A DNA stretch of 64,000 nucleotides from Rhodanobacteraceae bacterium (lineage in GTDB: Bacteria > Pseudomonadota > Gammaproteobacteria > Xanthomonadales > SZUA-5): the NCBI GenBank assembly GCA_016713135.1, contig JADJPR010000022.1, positions 186,001 through 250,000 on the forward strand, read 5' to 3'. Below are positions 11,897-21,544 of this stretch, piece after piece. The first letter of the stretch is position 1; each line of letters begins with the position of its first letter. A model generated the notes under the pieces. It ran no database searches. It was not told the DNA's origin and worked only from the letters and a program-made list of their open reading frames with translations. A program made the translations under genes and the position numbers.

Positions 11897-12895
11897 ATGC
11901 GCCACTACACCCACCTGAAGGATCTCGGCCCCAAGGGCCAGGCGCAGCTGGTCAAGCTCGCCGCCGATTTCAAGCGCAACGAACCCGGCGCATTGCTCAA
12001 GGGCAAGGTGCTCGGGATGTTGTTCTTCAACCCTTCGCTGCGCACGCGCACCAGCTTCGAGGTGGCGATGCACAAGCTCGGTGGCACTTCGGTGGCGCTG
12101 GAAGAGGGCAGCGGCGTGTGGAAGCTGGAGACCGAGGATGGCGCGGTGATGAACGCGGACAAGGCCGAGCATGTGCGCGAGGCCGCGCCGGTGCTGTCGC
12201 GCTATGTCGATGTGCTCGGCGTGCGCGCCTTCTCGCGCGGCATGGGCCAGGCGGACGACGACATCGACGGCGTGATCAACGCCTTCCGTCGTCACGCCAA
12301 GGTGCCGATGATCAGCCTGGAGTCCGCCCGCGAGCATCCCTGCCAGGGCCTCGCCGACATGCTGACGGTGCAGGAGAGCTTCGGCCAGACTCAGGGTGTC
12401 AAGCTGGTGCTGAGCTGGGCGCCGCACGTGCGCCCGCTGCCCAAGGCAGTGCCGAACTCGGTGCTGCTGCACGCCGCCGCGGCCGGCTGCGATGTCACCG
12501 TGGTGCATCCGCCCGGTTTCGAGCTCGGCGAAGCCGTACGCAGCGAAGCCCAGCAATACGCCTCTGCCGCCGGCGGCAAGATCCGCTACACCAACGACCA
12601 GCGCGCTGCGCTGGAAGGCGCCCATGTGGTTTACGCCAAAGCCTGGGGCCCCGAGCCGCGCGCCAGCGAGGACGGCATCGTCGCCTCGCCGGCCCTGCGC
12701 GGCTGGATGCCCACGCTCAAGCATTTCGAGAACGCCGCTTCCGACGCGATCCTGATGCACTGCCTGCCGGTCCGCCGCAACGTCGAAGTCAGCGACGAAG
12801 TGCTCGACAGCGAGTACTCGCGCGTCGTCGACGAAGCCGAGAACCGCATGTGGGTGCAGATGGCGGCGCTGGCGTGGTTGTTTGGCAAAGCCTGA
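11897..12895 (+). CDS. argF': N-acetylornithine carbamoyltransferase-type enzyme
   Basis: This 332-residue member of the aspartate/ornithine carbamoyltransferase family has FFNPSLRTRTSFE as the carbamoyl-phosphate loop, HPCQGLADM, HCLPVRRN and a C-terminal DEAENRMWVQ. The second domain (LSWAPHVRPLPKAVPNS and YAKAWG) resembles Xanthomonas acetylornithine carbamoyltransferase (TWTYHPKPLNTAVANS, YAKSWG) rather than standard OTCases. So carbamoylation probably acts on N-acetylornithine, and a deacetylase would be needed later. An N-succinylornithine preference cannot be excluded from sequence alone. ATG at 11897, four bases after argD. Confidence 0.85.
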   Translation: MRHYTHLKDLGPKGQAQLVKLAADFKRNEPGALLKGKVLGMLFFNPSLRTRTSFEVAMHKLGGTSVALEEGSGVWKLETEDGAVMNADKAEHVREAAPVLSRYVDVLGVRAFSRGMGQADDDIDGVINAFRRHAKVPMISLESAREHPCQGLADMLTVQESFGQTQGVKLVLSWAPHVRPLPKAVPNSVLLHAAAAGCDVTVVHPPGFELGEAVRSEAQQYASAAGGKIRYTNDQRAALEGAHVVYAKAWGPEPRASEDGIVASPALRGWMPTLKHFENAASDAILMHCLPVRRNVEVSDEVLDSEYSRVVDEAENRMWVQMAALAWLFGKA

Positions 12896-12898
12896 TCA

Positions 12899-12998
12899 AT
12901 GAGGGCACGCAAGAGGGCACGAGGGCACGCAAAAGCCAGGATCTGGCGATTCGATGCTGTTCCGTGCCCTCGTGCCCTCGTGCCCTCGTGCCCTCCCA
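12899..12998. repeat. CGTGCCCT inverted word array
   Basis: The argF'-argB gap contains a purine arm of GAGGGCACG words (about 12901-12929, three copies with short interruptions), then CGTGCCCT repeated four times with 8-bp period (about 12963-12994). The arms are complementary and can fold into a hairpin in the operon transcript. Confidence 0.75.
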
Positions 12999-13028
12999 TC
13001 AATCGATCAAGACAAGGTAACCCCGCCC

Positions 13029-13931
13029 ATGCCCTTCGCCACCAACCCCTACGACGCCCTCAAGGGTCTCTCCAAGTACCTGCGCCAGTTCCGCGGCAAG
13101 ACCTTCGTGGTCAAGCTCGGCGGCGAGGTGCTGGACGAGCCGGAAAGCCGCCGCAAGGTGGTCGAGCAGATCGGCGTGCTGTGGACGCTGTCGATCCGCG
13201 TGATCGTGGTGCACGGCGGCGGCGCTCGGCTGGACCAGCTGTGCACCCAGCTCAATGTGCCGATCGAGAAGCAGGGCGGGCGCCGGGTGACGACTCCGGA
13301 AGTTCTGGATGCCGCCAAGATGGTGTTCAACGGCGTGACCAACACCGATCTGCTGGCCGAGATGAACCGCGTCGGCGTGCCGGGCGTGGGCCTGACCGGC
13401 GTCGACGCTGGCATGATCAAGGCGCGCAAGCGTGCGCCGATCTACATGGGCGAGGACGACAGCGGCAAGCCGAAGCTGTTCGACTACGGCCAGGTGGGCG
13501 ACATCGAGCAGATCGACGCCACCCTGCTGAAGCACCTGCTGGAAGCCGATTATGTGCCGGTGATCGCACCGCTGTCCGGCGCGCCGGATGGCAGCGTCTA
13601 CAACACCAATGCCGACACCATCGCCTCGCACGTGGCCGCCGTGCTCGGCGCCGAGAAACTGTTCTTCGTGCTCAAGGTCCCGGGCCTGCTGAAGGACGTC
13701 AAGAACCCGTCCACCCTGATCACCTTCGCGACGCTGGCCAAGATCGACGAGATGGAGGCGCGCGGCGACCTCGCCGGCGGCATGTTGCCCAAGGCCGCCG
13801 CCATCCGCCACGCGTTGAACCAGGGCGTGCACTCGGTGCACCTGGTCTCCGGCGTCACCGCCGATGCGCTGCTGGTGGAGTGCTTCACCAACGAGGGCGC
13901 GGGGACCATGATCGTGAAGGATGGGGAGTGA
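13029..13931 (+). CDS. argB: Acetylglutamate kinase
   Basis: This 300-residue amino-acid kinase phosphorylates N-acetylglutamate. Motifs are FVVKLGGEVLDE, VVHGGGARLDQL, YNTNADTIASHVAAVLGAEKL and GGMLPKAAAIRHAL. In many Xanthomonadales this kinase is fused to a GNAT-type acetylglutamate synthase domain. Here the protein ends after the kinase, so the synthase must be elsewhere or another enzyme supplies acetylglutamate. The frame is open upstream to 12954 through the word array, but ATG 13029 gives the family N-terminus. Confidence 0.94.
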   Translation: MPFATNPYDALKGLSKYLRQFRGKTFVVKLGGEVLDEPESRRKVVEQIGVLWTLSIRVIVVHGGGARLDQLCTQLNVPIEKQGGRRVTTPEVLDAAKMVFNGVTNTDLLAEMNRVGVPGVGLTGVDAGMIKARKRAPIYMGEDDSGKPKLFDYGQVGDIEQIDATLLKHLLEADYVPVIAPLSGAPDGSVYNTNADTIASHVAAVLGAEKLFFVLKVPGLLKDVKNPSTLITFATLAKIDEMEARGDLAGGMLPKAAAIRHALNQGVHSVHLVSGVTADALLVECFTNEGAGTMIVKDGE

Positions 13932-14076
13932 TGGGACGGGCGCGGAGGGGCAGAGGGACGGCCGTGGGTCCTTCCTGCCGGCGGCGGCTCAATCCGCGTA
14001 GTGCGGTCGCAGGCGCGGGTGCGCGCCCCTGCCCCTGCCCTCCCCGCCTTCTCACCGACCTTCCGGAGCGCGCGCA

Positions 14077-15431
14077 GTGACGCCCGCCGCGCCCCTCTGG
14101 TCCAAAGGCCTCCCGCTCGACGAGGCGATCCATCGCTACACCGTGGGCGAGGATCCGCAACTGGACCGCGCGCTGCTGCCCTTCGATGTGCAGGGCTCGG
14201 CGGCGCATGCGCGGATGCTGGGTGAGGTGGGGCTGCTGTCGCCGCAGGATGCGTCGGCACTGGTCGCGGCGCTGGCGCAGCTGAAGCCGGTGGCAGAGCG
14301 CGGCGAACTGGCGATTTCGATGGCGCAGGAGGATGGCCACACCGCGCTGGAGCACGCGCTGATCGCGCGCGTCGGCGAGGCCGGCAAGCGTATCCACCTG
14401 GGGCGTTCGCGCAATGACCAGGTGCTGCTGGCGCTGCGGCTGATGCTGCGCTCGCGGCTGCTCGGACTGGCCGCGCAGGTGCAGGCGCTGGCGCAGGCGC
14501 TGCTGGCCTCGCGCGCGAGCACGAGTCGGTACCCTTGCCGGGCTACACCCATCTGCGCCGTGCCATGCCCTCGTCCTTTGGCCAGTGGGCCGTCGGTTAT
14601 GTCGAAGGGCTGGTCGAGGAACTGGAGGCTGCGCAAGGACTTTGGCAGCGCCTGGACCGTTGCCCGTTGGGCGCCGCGGCAGGCTTTGGCGTGCCGCTGC
14701 CGCTGGACCGCGAGCGGGTGGCCGGACTACTCGGCTTCGGCCGCGTGCAGCGCTCGCCGGTGGACGCGATGAACTCGCGCGGCCGGCATGAGCAGGCGGT
14801 GCTCGACTGGTTGATGTCGCTGGCCGGCACACTGGAAAAGCTGTGCTGGGACCTGTCGCTGTATTCGACCGAGGAATACGGTTTCGTGCGCCTGCCGGAT
14901 GCCTACACCACCGGCTCGTCGATCATGCCGCAGAAGCGCAACCCCGATGTGCTGGAACTGGCGCGCGGGCGCTGCCGCGAGCTGCGCGGCATCGCCGACT
15001 GGCACCGCCAGATCGTCACCGGCCTGCCGGGCAGCTACCACCGGGACTTCCAGCTGCACAAGCGCCCGCTGCTGGCGGGCCTCGATGCCGCGGCCGCCAC
15101 GCTCGACGTGCTCACGCGCCTGGTGCCGGTGCTGCGCATCGACCGCGAACGCTGCGCCGCCGCGCTGACTGACGAGCTGTACGCCGCACACCAGGCCTAT
15201 GTGCTGGTGGCCGGCGGGATGACCTTCCGCGACGCCTATCGCCAGGTCGGCGAGGCAGTGATGGCCGGCAGCTTCAAGCCCGACCGCGAAGCCCTCAATG
15301 CGACTCACACTGGCGGCCTAGGCGCGCTCGGGCTGTGCACGGCTTCTGCGGAACTGCGAAACGTCGATCAATGGATCGCCGCCCGTCGTGCCGACCTGGA
15401 TGCCGTCGATACGCGGGTGTTTGCGCCATGA
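14077..15431 (+). CDS. argH: Argininosuccinate lyase, frameshifted
   Basis: A fumarase/aspartase-superfamily enzyme that splits argininosuccinate into arginine and fumarate. The first frame (GTG 14077, GGAG ribosome site) carries KGLPLDEAIHRYTVGEDPQ and HLGRSRNDQVLLALR. After about 14511-14517 the frame changes, and the second part carries PLPGYTHLRRAMPSSFGQW, LYSTEEYGFVRLP and the signature GSSIMPQKRNPD. The junction lies in a GCGCGCG run, and adding one base restores about 451 residues, a normal length. Conservation on both sides argues for a lost base in the assembly rather than an old pseudogene. Confidence 0.9.
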
Positions 15432-15458
15432 GAAATGTCGATGGGGCTATTCAAGAGC

Positions 15459-15612
15459 GGGTCAGGGGGCAGGGGGCAGGGGGGCTGCTTCACGCGCTGA
15501 GCAAGCCGCGTCGTGTCGTCTTGGCTGCTTACGCACGCGAGATACACCAACTCGCCATCAGTGCGGGTCTGGCGACAGTGCGGTTCCCCTGACCCTTGCC
15601 CCTCGCCCCGCC
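15459..15612. repeat. GGGGCAG inverted word array
   Basis: The argH-argG gap (15432-15658) has a G-rich arm at about 15459-15484 (GGGTCAGGGGGCAGG...) and a C-rich arm at about 15584-15612 (CCCCTGACCCTTGCCCC...), complementary over much of their length. It resembles the array before argC (17965-18150), which uses a closely related word. Confidence 0.65.
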
Positions 15613-15658
15613 TTCGATCCGCGAGCCTTCTCCTTACCTTCTCTCCTGAACAACTGCC

Positions 15659-16852
15659 ATGTCCCAACCCCTCTGCGTCCTCGCTTTCTCCGGCGGCCTC
15701 GACACCTCCTTTTGCGTGCTGCACCTGCGCGAGCGCGGTTTCGACGTGGCCACGGTCACGGTCAACACCGGTGGCTTCGATGCCGAGGAGATCGCACGTA
15801 TCGAGGCGGCTGCGCATCGCCTGGGCGTGGTGCAACACCGCACCATCGACGCGCGCCAGGAGCTGTGGGACGACTACCTGCGCTACCTGCTGTACGGCAA
15901 CGTGCTGCGCGGCCAGCTATATCCGCTGTCGGTCTCGGCCGAGCGCGTGTGCCAGGCCAAGCGGGTGGCCGAGGTCGCCAATGACCTCGACGCCAGCGCC
16001 ATCGCGCACGGCTCCACCGGCGCCGGCAACGATCAGGTGCGCTTCGACGTCGCTTTCCGCGCGCTGTGCCCGGACAAGCAGCTGATCACGCCGATCCGCG
16101 AACTGGCGCTCTCGCGCGAGGACGAGACCCGCTGGCTGGCCGAGCGCGGCGTGGTGATTCCGCCGAAGACCACGCTGTACTCGGTCAACGAGGGCATGTG
16201 GGGCACCTCGGTCGGCGGCAAGGAAACCCACGATTCCTGGCAGCACCTGCCGGAATCGGCCTATCCCGGCGGCGCCATCGCAACGGACCTGCCGCCGCGC
16301 ACGCTCGTCCTCGGGTTCGAGCGCGGCAATCCGGTGGCGCTCGACGGCGAGGCCATCGGTGCGGTGGCCATCGTCGAGGCGCTCAACCGCATGGGCGACG
16401 AATACGGCATCGGCCGCGGCGTCCACCTGGGCGACACCATCCTCGGCATCAAGGGCCGGGTCGGCTTTTCCGCCCCCGCGGCGCACCTGCTGATCCAGGC
16501 GCATCGCGAACTGGAAAAGCTGGTGCTCTCCGGCAAGCAGTTGTTCTGGAAGGAATCCCTAGGCAACCTCTACGGCAGCCTGCTGCACGAAGGCCACTAC
16601 TTCGACCCGGTGGGCCGCGATCTCGAAGCCTTCCTCGCGTCCTCGCAAGCCACCGTCACCGGCGAAGTCCGCATCACCCTCTACCCGCGCGTCGCCCAGG
16701 TCGAAGGCGTGCGTTCCCCGCACAGCCTGATGCAGTCGAAGGTCGCCAGCTACGGCGAAGGCGCCAAGGCCTGGACCGGCGAGGAAGCCCGCGGATACTG
16801 CAAGCTGTTCGGCGTGGCGCAGCAAGTAGCTTTGGCGGCGCGTTCACCCTGA
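15659..16852 (+). CDS. argG: Argininosuccinate synthase
   Basis: This 397-residue enzyme joins citrulline and aspartate using ATP. It has the PP-loop FSGGLDTS near the N-terminus, HGSTGAGNDQVRF, the VGGKETHDSW region and LGIKGRVGFSAPAAHLLIQ. The ATG at 15659 gives the expected N-terminus. In the acetylated route it acts after removal of the acetyl group from acetylcitrulline; no deacetylase (argE) is visible in this window. Confidence 0.95.
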   Translation: MSQPLCVLAFSGGLDTSFCVLHLRERGFDVATVTVNTGGFDAEEIARIEAAAHRLGVVQHRTIDARQELWDDYLRYLLYGNVLRGQLYPLSVSAERVCQAKRVAEVANDLDASAIAHGSTGAGNDQVRFDVAFRALCPDKQLITPIRELALSREDETRWLAERGVVIPPKTTLYSVNEGMWGTSVGGKETHDSWQHLPESAYPGGAIATDLPPRTLVLGFERGNPVALDGEAIGAVAIVEALNRMGDEYGIGRGVHLGDTILGIKGRVGFSAPAAHLLIQAHRELEKLVLSGKQLFWKESLGNLYGSLLHEGHYFDPVGRDLEAFLASSQATVTGEVRITLYPRVAQVEGVRSPHSLMQSKVASYGEGAKAWTGEEARGYCKLFGVAQQVALAARSP

Positions 16853-16864
16853 GCGCGAGGCCCC

Positions 16865-16892
16865 TTTTCACTTTTCACCTTTCACTTTTCAC
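16865..16892. repeat. TTTTCAC word array, single arm
   Basis: Four tandem TTTTCAC/CTTTCAC heptamers lie in the 52-bp gap before the P-loop gene. The same word, with its GTGAAAAG complement, forms the large array after malate dehydrogenase (22915-23407). Confidence 0.7.
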
Positions 16893-16904
16893 GGCCCTAT
16901 CCCC

Positions 16905-17966
16905 ATGCGCCTGACCGTCGACAAAATCGCCAGCGTTACCCGCAACCTCAAGCTCTCGCGCACGCTGACGCTGGGCGACGAGATCCTTTGCGAGGAGGGC
17001 TCTGCGGTGGCCGTGCGCGTGCACGGCGAGAAGAGCACCTACAACCAGCTCGAAGATGTGCACGGACGCTGGATGACGCTGCACGATGGCGACCTGGTGG
17101 TCGGCGCACTGGGCAAGCGGCATGCGCTGCACGGGTATGAGGGCGTGATGCCGACTTCACTCAAGGTCGGCGACACCATCAACATGCTCAACATCGGCGG
17201 AGTGATGGGCAACTGCGTGTCCTACAACCCGGACGTCGGCAAGCCCTTCCAGCTTGAAGTGCTGGGCCAGGTGCTGGCCTTCCCGGAATTCCAATCGCGC
17301 GCGGGCATTCCGGCGCACATCCGGCAGAACGCGCTGCAGGGCGTGCCCAGCGCGCCGAAGGTGCCGATCGTGTTCATCCTCGGCACCTGCATGAACGCGG
17401 GCAAGACACTCGCCGGCTCGGCAATGGTGCGCGCACTGCACCAGGCCGGCTACAAGGTCGGCGGCGCCAAGCTCACCGGCATCTCGCTGATGCGTGACAC
17501 CCTGCACCTGTACGACCACGGCGCGGAAGTGATCGCGGACTTCACCGATGCGGGCGTGGTCTGTTCGGGCCCCGAGAGCGCCGCACAGACCGCGCACAAA
17601 GTGCTGAGCGAGATCGCCAGCCGCGGCGTCGATGTGATCGTGGCAGAGACCGGCGACGGCATCATGGGTGAATACGGCGTACAGGCCATTCTCGCCGACG
17701 AAGCGCTGCGCCAGCAGTGCTGCTGCTTCGTGTTCTGCGCCAACGATCCAGTCGGCGTGGCCGGCGGCATCGAGAATCTGCGCGAGACCTACGGCATCGA
17801 GGTCGACATGGTTGCCGGCCCGGCCACCGACAACGCCGTCGGCCAGCGCTTCGTCGAGCGCCTGGGCATCCCCGCGCGCAACGCGCGCGTCGATCCGCGC
17901 GCGCTGGGTGACCTGGCGCTGCAACTGGTGCGCAAGCGGTTGGCGGGGTGGGGCGAGGGAAGGTGA
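16905..17966 (+). CDS. P-loop NTPase of unknown function in arginine cluster
   Basis: This 353-residue protein has a beta-rich N-terminal third, then a nucleotide-binding domain with FILGTCMNAGKTLAGSAMV (P-loop C-M-N-A-G-K-T, about residue 160), GGAKLTGISLMRD, VIVAETGDGIMGEYGVQ and CANDPVGVAGG. This layout recalls the dethiobiotin-synthetase/DUF1611-like group of P-loop proteins, in which an N-terminal domain precedes the ATPase. It sits between argG and argC on the same strand, so a link to arginine metabolism is suggested by position only. I cannot assign a reaction. Confidence 0.7.
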   Translation: MRLTVDKIASVTRNLKLSRTLTLGDEILCEEGSAVAVRVHGEKSTYNQLEDVHGRWMTLHDGDLVVGALGKRHALHGYEGVMPTSLKVGDTINMLNIGGVMGNCVSYNPDVGKPFQLEVLGQVLAFPEFQSRAGIPAHIRQNALQGVPSAPKVPIVFILGTCMNAGKTLAGSAMVRALHQAGYKVGGAKLTGISLMRDTLHLYDHGAEVIADFTDAGVVCSGPESAAQTAHKVLSEIASRGVDVIVAETGDGIMGEYGVQAILADEALRQQCCCFVFCANDPVGVAGGIENLRETYGIEVDMVAGPATDNAVGQRFVERLGIPARNARVDPRALGDLALQLVRKRLAGWGEGR

Positions 17967-18150
17967 AGCGGGGCAGGGGGTGAGGGGACAGGCTGGCGGC
18001 GATGATGTGGAATGAGGCGGCGTGAGCTTGTGATTTGCGCACGGGATGAACAGGAGCGAGCAGGTGATTCCGGAGAGCAGGTACAAGTTACCTCGAGGCA
18101 GCAACCGGGTCCCGCTGCCCGGCCCCTGCCCCCTGACCCTTTCCCCGCTT
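17965..18150. repeat. GGGGCAGGGGG inverted array before argC
   Basis: A G-rich arm (about 17965-17992) and a C-rich arm (about 18118-18150, reading CCCCTGCCCCCTGACCC...) enclose about 125 bp of ordinary sequence. The arms are largely complementary, including GAAGCGGGG at one end and CCCCGCTTC at the other. No gene is visible in this gap. Confidence 0.65.
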
Positions 18151-18164
18151 CTGCTCCTGCCCTC

Positions 18165-19214
18165 ATGGACGTCCTGATCCTCGGCGCCTCCGGCTATGGC
18201 GGTGGCGAACTGCTGCGACTGCTGGCCAATCATCCGATGCTGAAGAGCGTCGCCGGGGTGTCGCGCCAGCATGTCGGCAAGGACATCGGCGCGGTGCATC
18301 CGAACCTGCGCGGCGTGGTGCCGGGCAAGTTCATCGAGGCGGCGGACTGGGCGGCGCTGGCGGGCAGCGAATGCCCGGTGGTGTTCGCCGCGATGCCGCA
18401 CGGCGAGTTCGCGAAGCAGTTGCCGCGGCTGGAACAGGAATGGCACGCGGCCGGACTGTCCGATCGTCTCACGGTGATCGACCTGTCCGGCGATTTTCGC
18501 CTGGCCGACGCGCCGGCCTTCAGCCGCTCCTACGGCGGCGAGCACCCCTGCCCGGAGTACCTGGGGAGCTTCGTCTACGGATTGTCCGAGTGGCGCCGCG
18601 AGCAGATCATCGGTGCGCGGCGTATCGCCAATCCCGGCTGTTTCGCGACCGCGCTGCAACTTGCGCTGCTGCCACTGGCGGACCTCGGCCCGCACAAGCC
18701 GGCCTGGGTGGCGGTCTCGGCCATCACCGGCTCCTCGGGGTCTGGCGCGAGTGCCAGCGAAACCACCCACCACCCGACCCGCGCGCAGGACTTCCGCGCC
18801 TACAAGATGCTCGGCCATCAGCACGAGGGCGAGATCCGGCGCACGCTGGCGGAGCAGGGCGGTGGCATCGAATTCGCCTTTGTTCCGCACTCGGCGCCGC
18901 TGGTCCGCGGCATTTTCGCCACCTTGACCTTCCAGGCGCCGGGATTGACCCGCAGCGCGCTGCGCGAGTGCTTCGAGCGGCGCTACGCTGCGGATCGCTT
19001 TGTGCGCGTCGTCGACGGCACGCCGCGCAATGCGGCCGTCACCGGCAGCAACTTCGCCGACATTTCGGTGGAAGCGCGCGATGGCGCGGCCTGCGTGATG
19101 ATTGCCATCGACAACCTGGTCAAGGGCATGGCCGGCCAAGCCATCCAGAACCTGAACATCGCGAACGGCTGGGCGGAAGACCTCGGATTGCGCGTGGCTG
19201 GCGCTTTTCCGTGA
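18165..19214 (+). CDS. argC: N-acetyl-gamma-glutamyl-phosphate reductase
   Basis: This 349-residue NADPH-dependent reductase acts on the product of ArgB. It shows the nucleotide-binding GASGYGGGELLRLL, DLSGDFRLAD, the catalytic cysteine in RIANPGCFATALQL, SGSGASASETTHH and the C-terminal DNLVKGMAGQAIQN. Although the open frame extends upstream to 18012, ATG 18165 starts directly at the family N-terminus (MDVLILGASGYGG). It is the last arg gene of the cluster. Confidence 0.95.
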   Translation: MDVLILGASGYGGGELLRLLANHPMLKSVAGVSRQHVGKDIGAVHPNLRGVVPGKFIEAADWAALAGSECPVVFAAMPHGEFAKQLPRLEQEWHAAGLSDRLTVIDLSGDFRLADAPAFSRSYGGEHPCPEYLGSFVYGLSEWRREQIIGARRIANPGCFATALQLALLPLADLGPHKPAWVAVSAITGSSGSGASASETTHHPTRAQDFRAYKMLGHQHEGEIRRTLAEQGGGIEFAFVPHSAPLVRGIFATLTFQAPGLTRSALRECFERRYAADRFVRVVDGTPRNAAVTGSNFADISVEARDGAACVMIAIDNLVKGMAGQAIQNLNIANGWAEDLGLRVAGAFP

Positions 19215-19284
19215 TGCAGCCGGGCAGTATTCGACCAAAGTAGGGCTGGCGAAATGCCGCCCAGGCAGGAAATCCCGGCTTTGC

Positions 19285-19300
19285 CTTGACGATTGTCAAG
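19285..19300. promoter_or_regulatory. Palindrome upstream of ompW
   Basis: CTTGAC-GATT-GTCAAG is a perfect 6-bp inverted repeat with 4-bp spacer, 59 bp before the ompW start. Its left arm could also serve as a TTGAC -35 box. It could be an operator or a promoter element; the binding protein is unknown. Confidence 0.4.
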
Positions 19301-19358
19301 ATTCCGTTTGTTGGCTGCGGCAGAGTGCGCCCCAAGCCAATCACAACGGAGCCCTGCA

Positions 19359-19973
19359 ATGAACAAGACCCTGATCGCCCTCGCCTTTTCCGCCGTTGCC
19401 TGCGCTGCCTACGCGCCCAATGCCGAGGCCTACCAGGCCGGCGACTGGGTCGCGCGTATTGGCCTTGGCAACGTCAATCCGAAATCCGACAACGGCACGC
19501 TGGCCGGTACGCTGGACCTGGAAGTGGGTTCCGACGTCAAGCCGACGCTGGCGCTGAGCTACTTCCTGACCGATCATGTCGCCGCCCAGGTGCTGGCTGC
19601 GTGGCCCTTCGACCACGACTACGACCTGAACGGCGCCAACTCCGGCTCGCTCAAGCACCTGCCGCCGACGGTCACCTTCCAGTACCACTTCAACCCGACC
19701 GGCCCGTTCAACGTCTACATCGGCGCCGGCGTGAACTACACCTTCATCTACGACGAGGAAATCGCCATTCCGGGCGCCGACCTGGAACTCGACAACTCCT
19801 TCGGCCTGGCGGCTGAACTGGGCGCCGAGTACTTCATCAACGACAACTGGAGCATCGGTGCGCAGTTGTGGTGGGTGGACATCGACAGCGACGCCGAGCT
19901 GGACGGCGCCGACATCGGTACCGCGAACGTCGACCCGATCGTCGTCGGTATCGACCTGGCCTACAAGTTCTGA
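19359..19973 (+). CDS. ompW: OmpW-family outer-membrane protein
   Basis: This 204-residue protein has a signal peptide (cleavage probably after PNAEA) and an eight-stranded barrel pattern: GDWVARIGLGNVNPKSDNG at the start, LPPTVTFQYHFNPTGPFNVYIGAG in the middle and a final YKF, an outer-membrane insertion signature ending in phenylalanine. OmpW proteins are small barrels for hydrophobic solutes. GGAG precedes the ATG at 19359. A strong terminator follows, so it is a single-gene unit. Confidence 0.92.
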   Translation: MNKTLIALAFSAVACAAYAPNAEAYQAGDWVARIGLGNVNPKSDNGTLAGTLDLEVGSDVKPTLALSYFLTDHVAAQVLAAWPFDHDYDLNGANSGSLKHLPPTVTFQYHFNPTGPFNVYIGAGVNYTFIYDEEIAIPGADLELDNSFGLAAELGAEYFINDNWSIGAQLWWVDIDSDAELDGADIGTANVDPIVVGIDLAYKF

Positions 19974-20011
19974 GCATGCTGCACCCGCGGCAGCAGCCGC
20001 GGCACTCTCCG

Positions 20012-20044
20012 AAGGCCGGTGCGCGCGTCGCACCGGCCTTTTTC
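20012..20044 (+). terminator. Rho-independent terminator of ompW
   Basis: AAGGCCGGTGCG (20012-20023) pairs with CGCACCGGCCTT (20029-20040) over a 5-base loop, and a T-rich tail follows. It lies 39 bp after the ompW stop. Confidence 0.9.
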
Positions 20045-20070
20045 TTTCATGTGGACGAGCGTCTTCTTGT

Positions 20071-20178
20071 CCGCAAAGGACGCAAAGGACGCGAAGAAAA
20101 GCAATGGCACGGTTTGCGGAAAGGCAAGCAAAGGTCTTGATCTTCTTTGCGTCCTTTGCGTCCTTCGCGGACAGAAGG
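20071..20178. repeat. TTTGCGTCC inverted word array
   Basis: In the 355-bp gap before the aminotransferase, CGCAAAGGA words (about 20073-20105) are followed by the complement TTTGCGTCCTTTGCGTCC (about 20146-20176). The same word occurs 34 kb away at 54319-54466. The rest of the gap, apart from the ompW terminator, holds nothing I recognise. Confidence 0.75.
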
Positions 20179-20328
20179 TCTTTGGTTGTGGCTGCCGCCT
20201 GGTGACGCTGCCGCATCCGGCAATTTCCGGGCAGTTGTGCATTGCAGCAGAAGGGCTGTCCGAAAGTCGATCCCGGCGCCGCGGCGAGCGCGTGTATCCT
20301 TTCGGGCTGATCTGATTGGAGTAGTACG

Positions 20329-21524
20329 ATGCCCCAGCTGGCTGAACGGATGAGCCGCGCGGTCCCGAGCGCGATCATGGCGGTTGCGGAGAAGGCCAAG
20401 CGCCTGAAGGCACAAGGCCGCGACATCATCAGCTTCTCGATCGGCGTACCGAACTTCCTGCCGGGCGAGCACGTCTATGCCGCCGCGCGCGAAGCGCTGA
20501 CGCACGACACCGGCCAGTACGGCAGCAACCGCGGCCCGGATGCGCTGCTCGATGCCTACCTGCTGCACCTCAAGCGCAATGGCTTCGACGGCTACGAGCG
20601 CAAGCATGTGTGCACCGGTGTCGGCGCCAAGCACATCATCTTCAACGTGATGTACGCCATCCTGTCCGAAGGCGACGAGATCATCCTGCCGGCGCCCTAC
20701 TGGACCAGCCACATCGACATCGCGCGCATCGTTGGCGCCGAGATCAAGATCGCCCACTGCGGTGCGGACCAGGACTACAAGCTGCGCCCGGAACAGTTGC
20801 GCGCGCTGATCGGTCCGAAGACCAGACTGCTGGTGTTCAACAACCCGTCGAATCCCACCGGCATGGTCTACACCCAGGACGAGATCCGCGCCCTGGGCGA
20901 CGTGCTGGTCGAGCATGACATCTGGATCCTGTCGGACGACATCTACAACCAGATGATCTTCGATGGCCTCGGCTGGGCGCATTTGCTGCACACCCACCCG
21001 CAGTTGCGCGACCGCATCATCCTGCTCGACTCGCTGTCCAAGACCTATGGCATGCCCGGCTGGCGCGTAGGCTTTGCCGCCGCGCCGGAAGCGATGGCGC
21101 AGGCGCTGGTCACGCTGAATTCCAATGCGATCACCAACCTGCCTGAAGTGGTCAACGCCGCCGCGGTGGCCGCGCTGACCGGCCCGCAGGACATCCCGCA
21201 GCGCATGTGTGCCGAATTCGCGCTCAAGCGCGACGAAGTCATGGCCACTTTCGCGCGCATCCCGGGTCTGAGCTGCCCGCGTCCGCAGGGGCCTTCTATG
21301 CGTTCCCGGACATCTCCTTCGCCTTCGGCAAGCGCCATGGCGAGATGCTGATCGAGAATGATGTCGATTTCTGCAACGCACTGCTGGAGGCGCATGGTGT
21401 GGCCTGCGTGCCGGGCAGCGCCTTCGGCGAGCCGAACGGATTGCGCATCTCCTACACCTGCAAGCCGGCCGAACTGACCGAAGGCCTGCGTCGCTTCGAG
21501 GCCTTCTGCAAGGCGCTGGCCTGA
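20329..21524 (+). CDS. Class I aminotransferase (aspartate aminotransferase type), frameshifted
   Basis: A PLP-dependent fold-type I enzyme of about 398 residues once its frame is repaired. Motifs are FSIGVPNFLPG, FNNPSNPTGMVYTQDEI, WILSDDIYNQMIFDG and the PLP-lysine segment SLSKTYGMPGWRVGFA. The first frame runs into a stop shortly after IPGLSCPRPQ; the end of the protein (GAFYAFPDISFAFG to FEAFCKALA) is one frame away. The break is in a GGGG run at 21288-21291, where GGGGG would restore the usual G-A-F-Y motif. The likely reaction is aspartate/2-oxoglutarate amino transfer, but exact substrate is not certain. ATG 20329 has GGAG upstream. Confidence 0.9.
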
Positions 21525-21544
21525 GTACCGCCGGAGCGCTGCCG

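Noticed and set aside
14077..15431. argH as a decayed pseudogene
   Set aside because: Both halves keep all signatures and one base in a GC run restores the gene; the same kind of break occurs in six other genes, which suggests sequence error.
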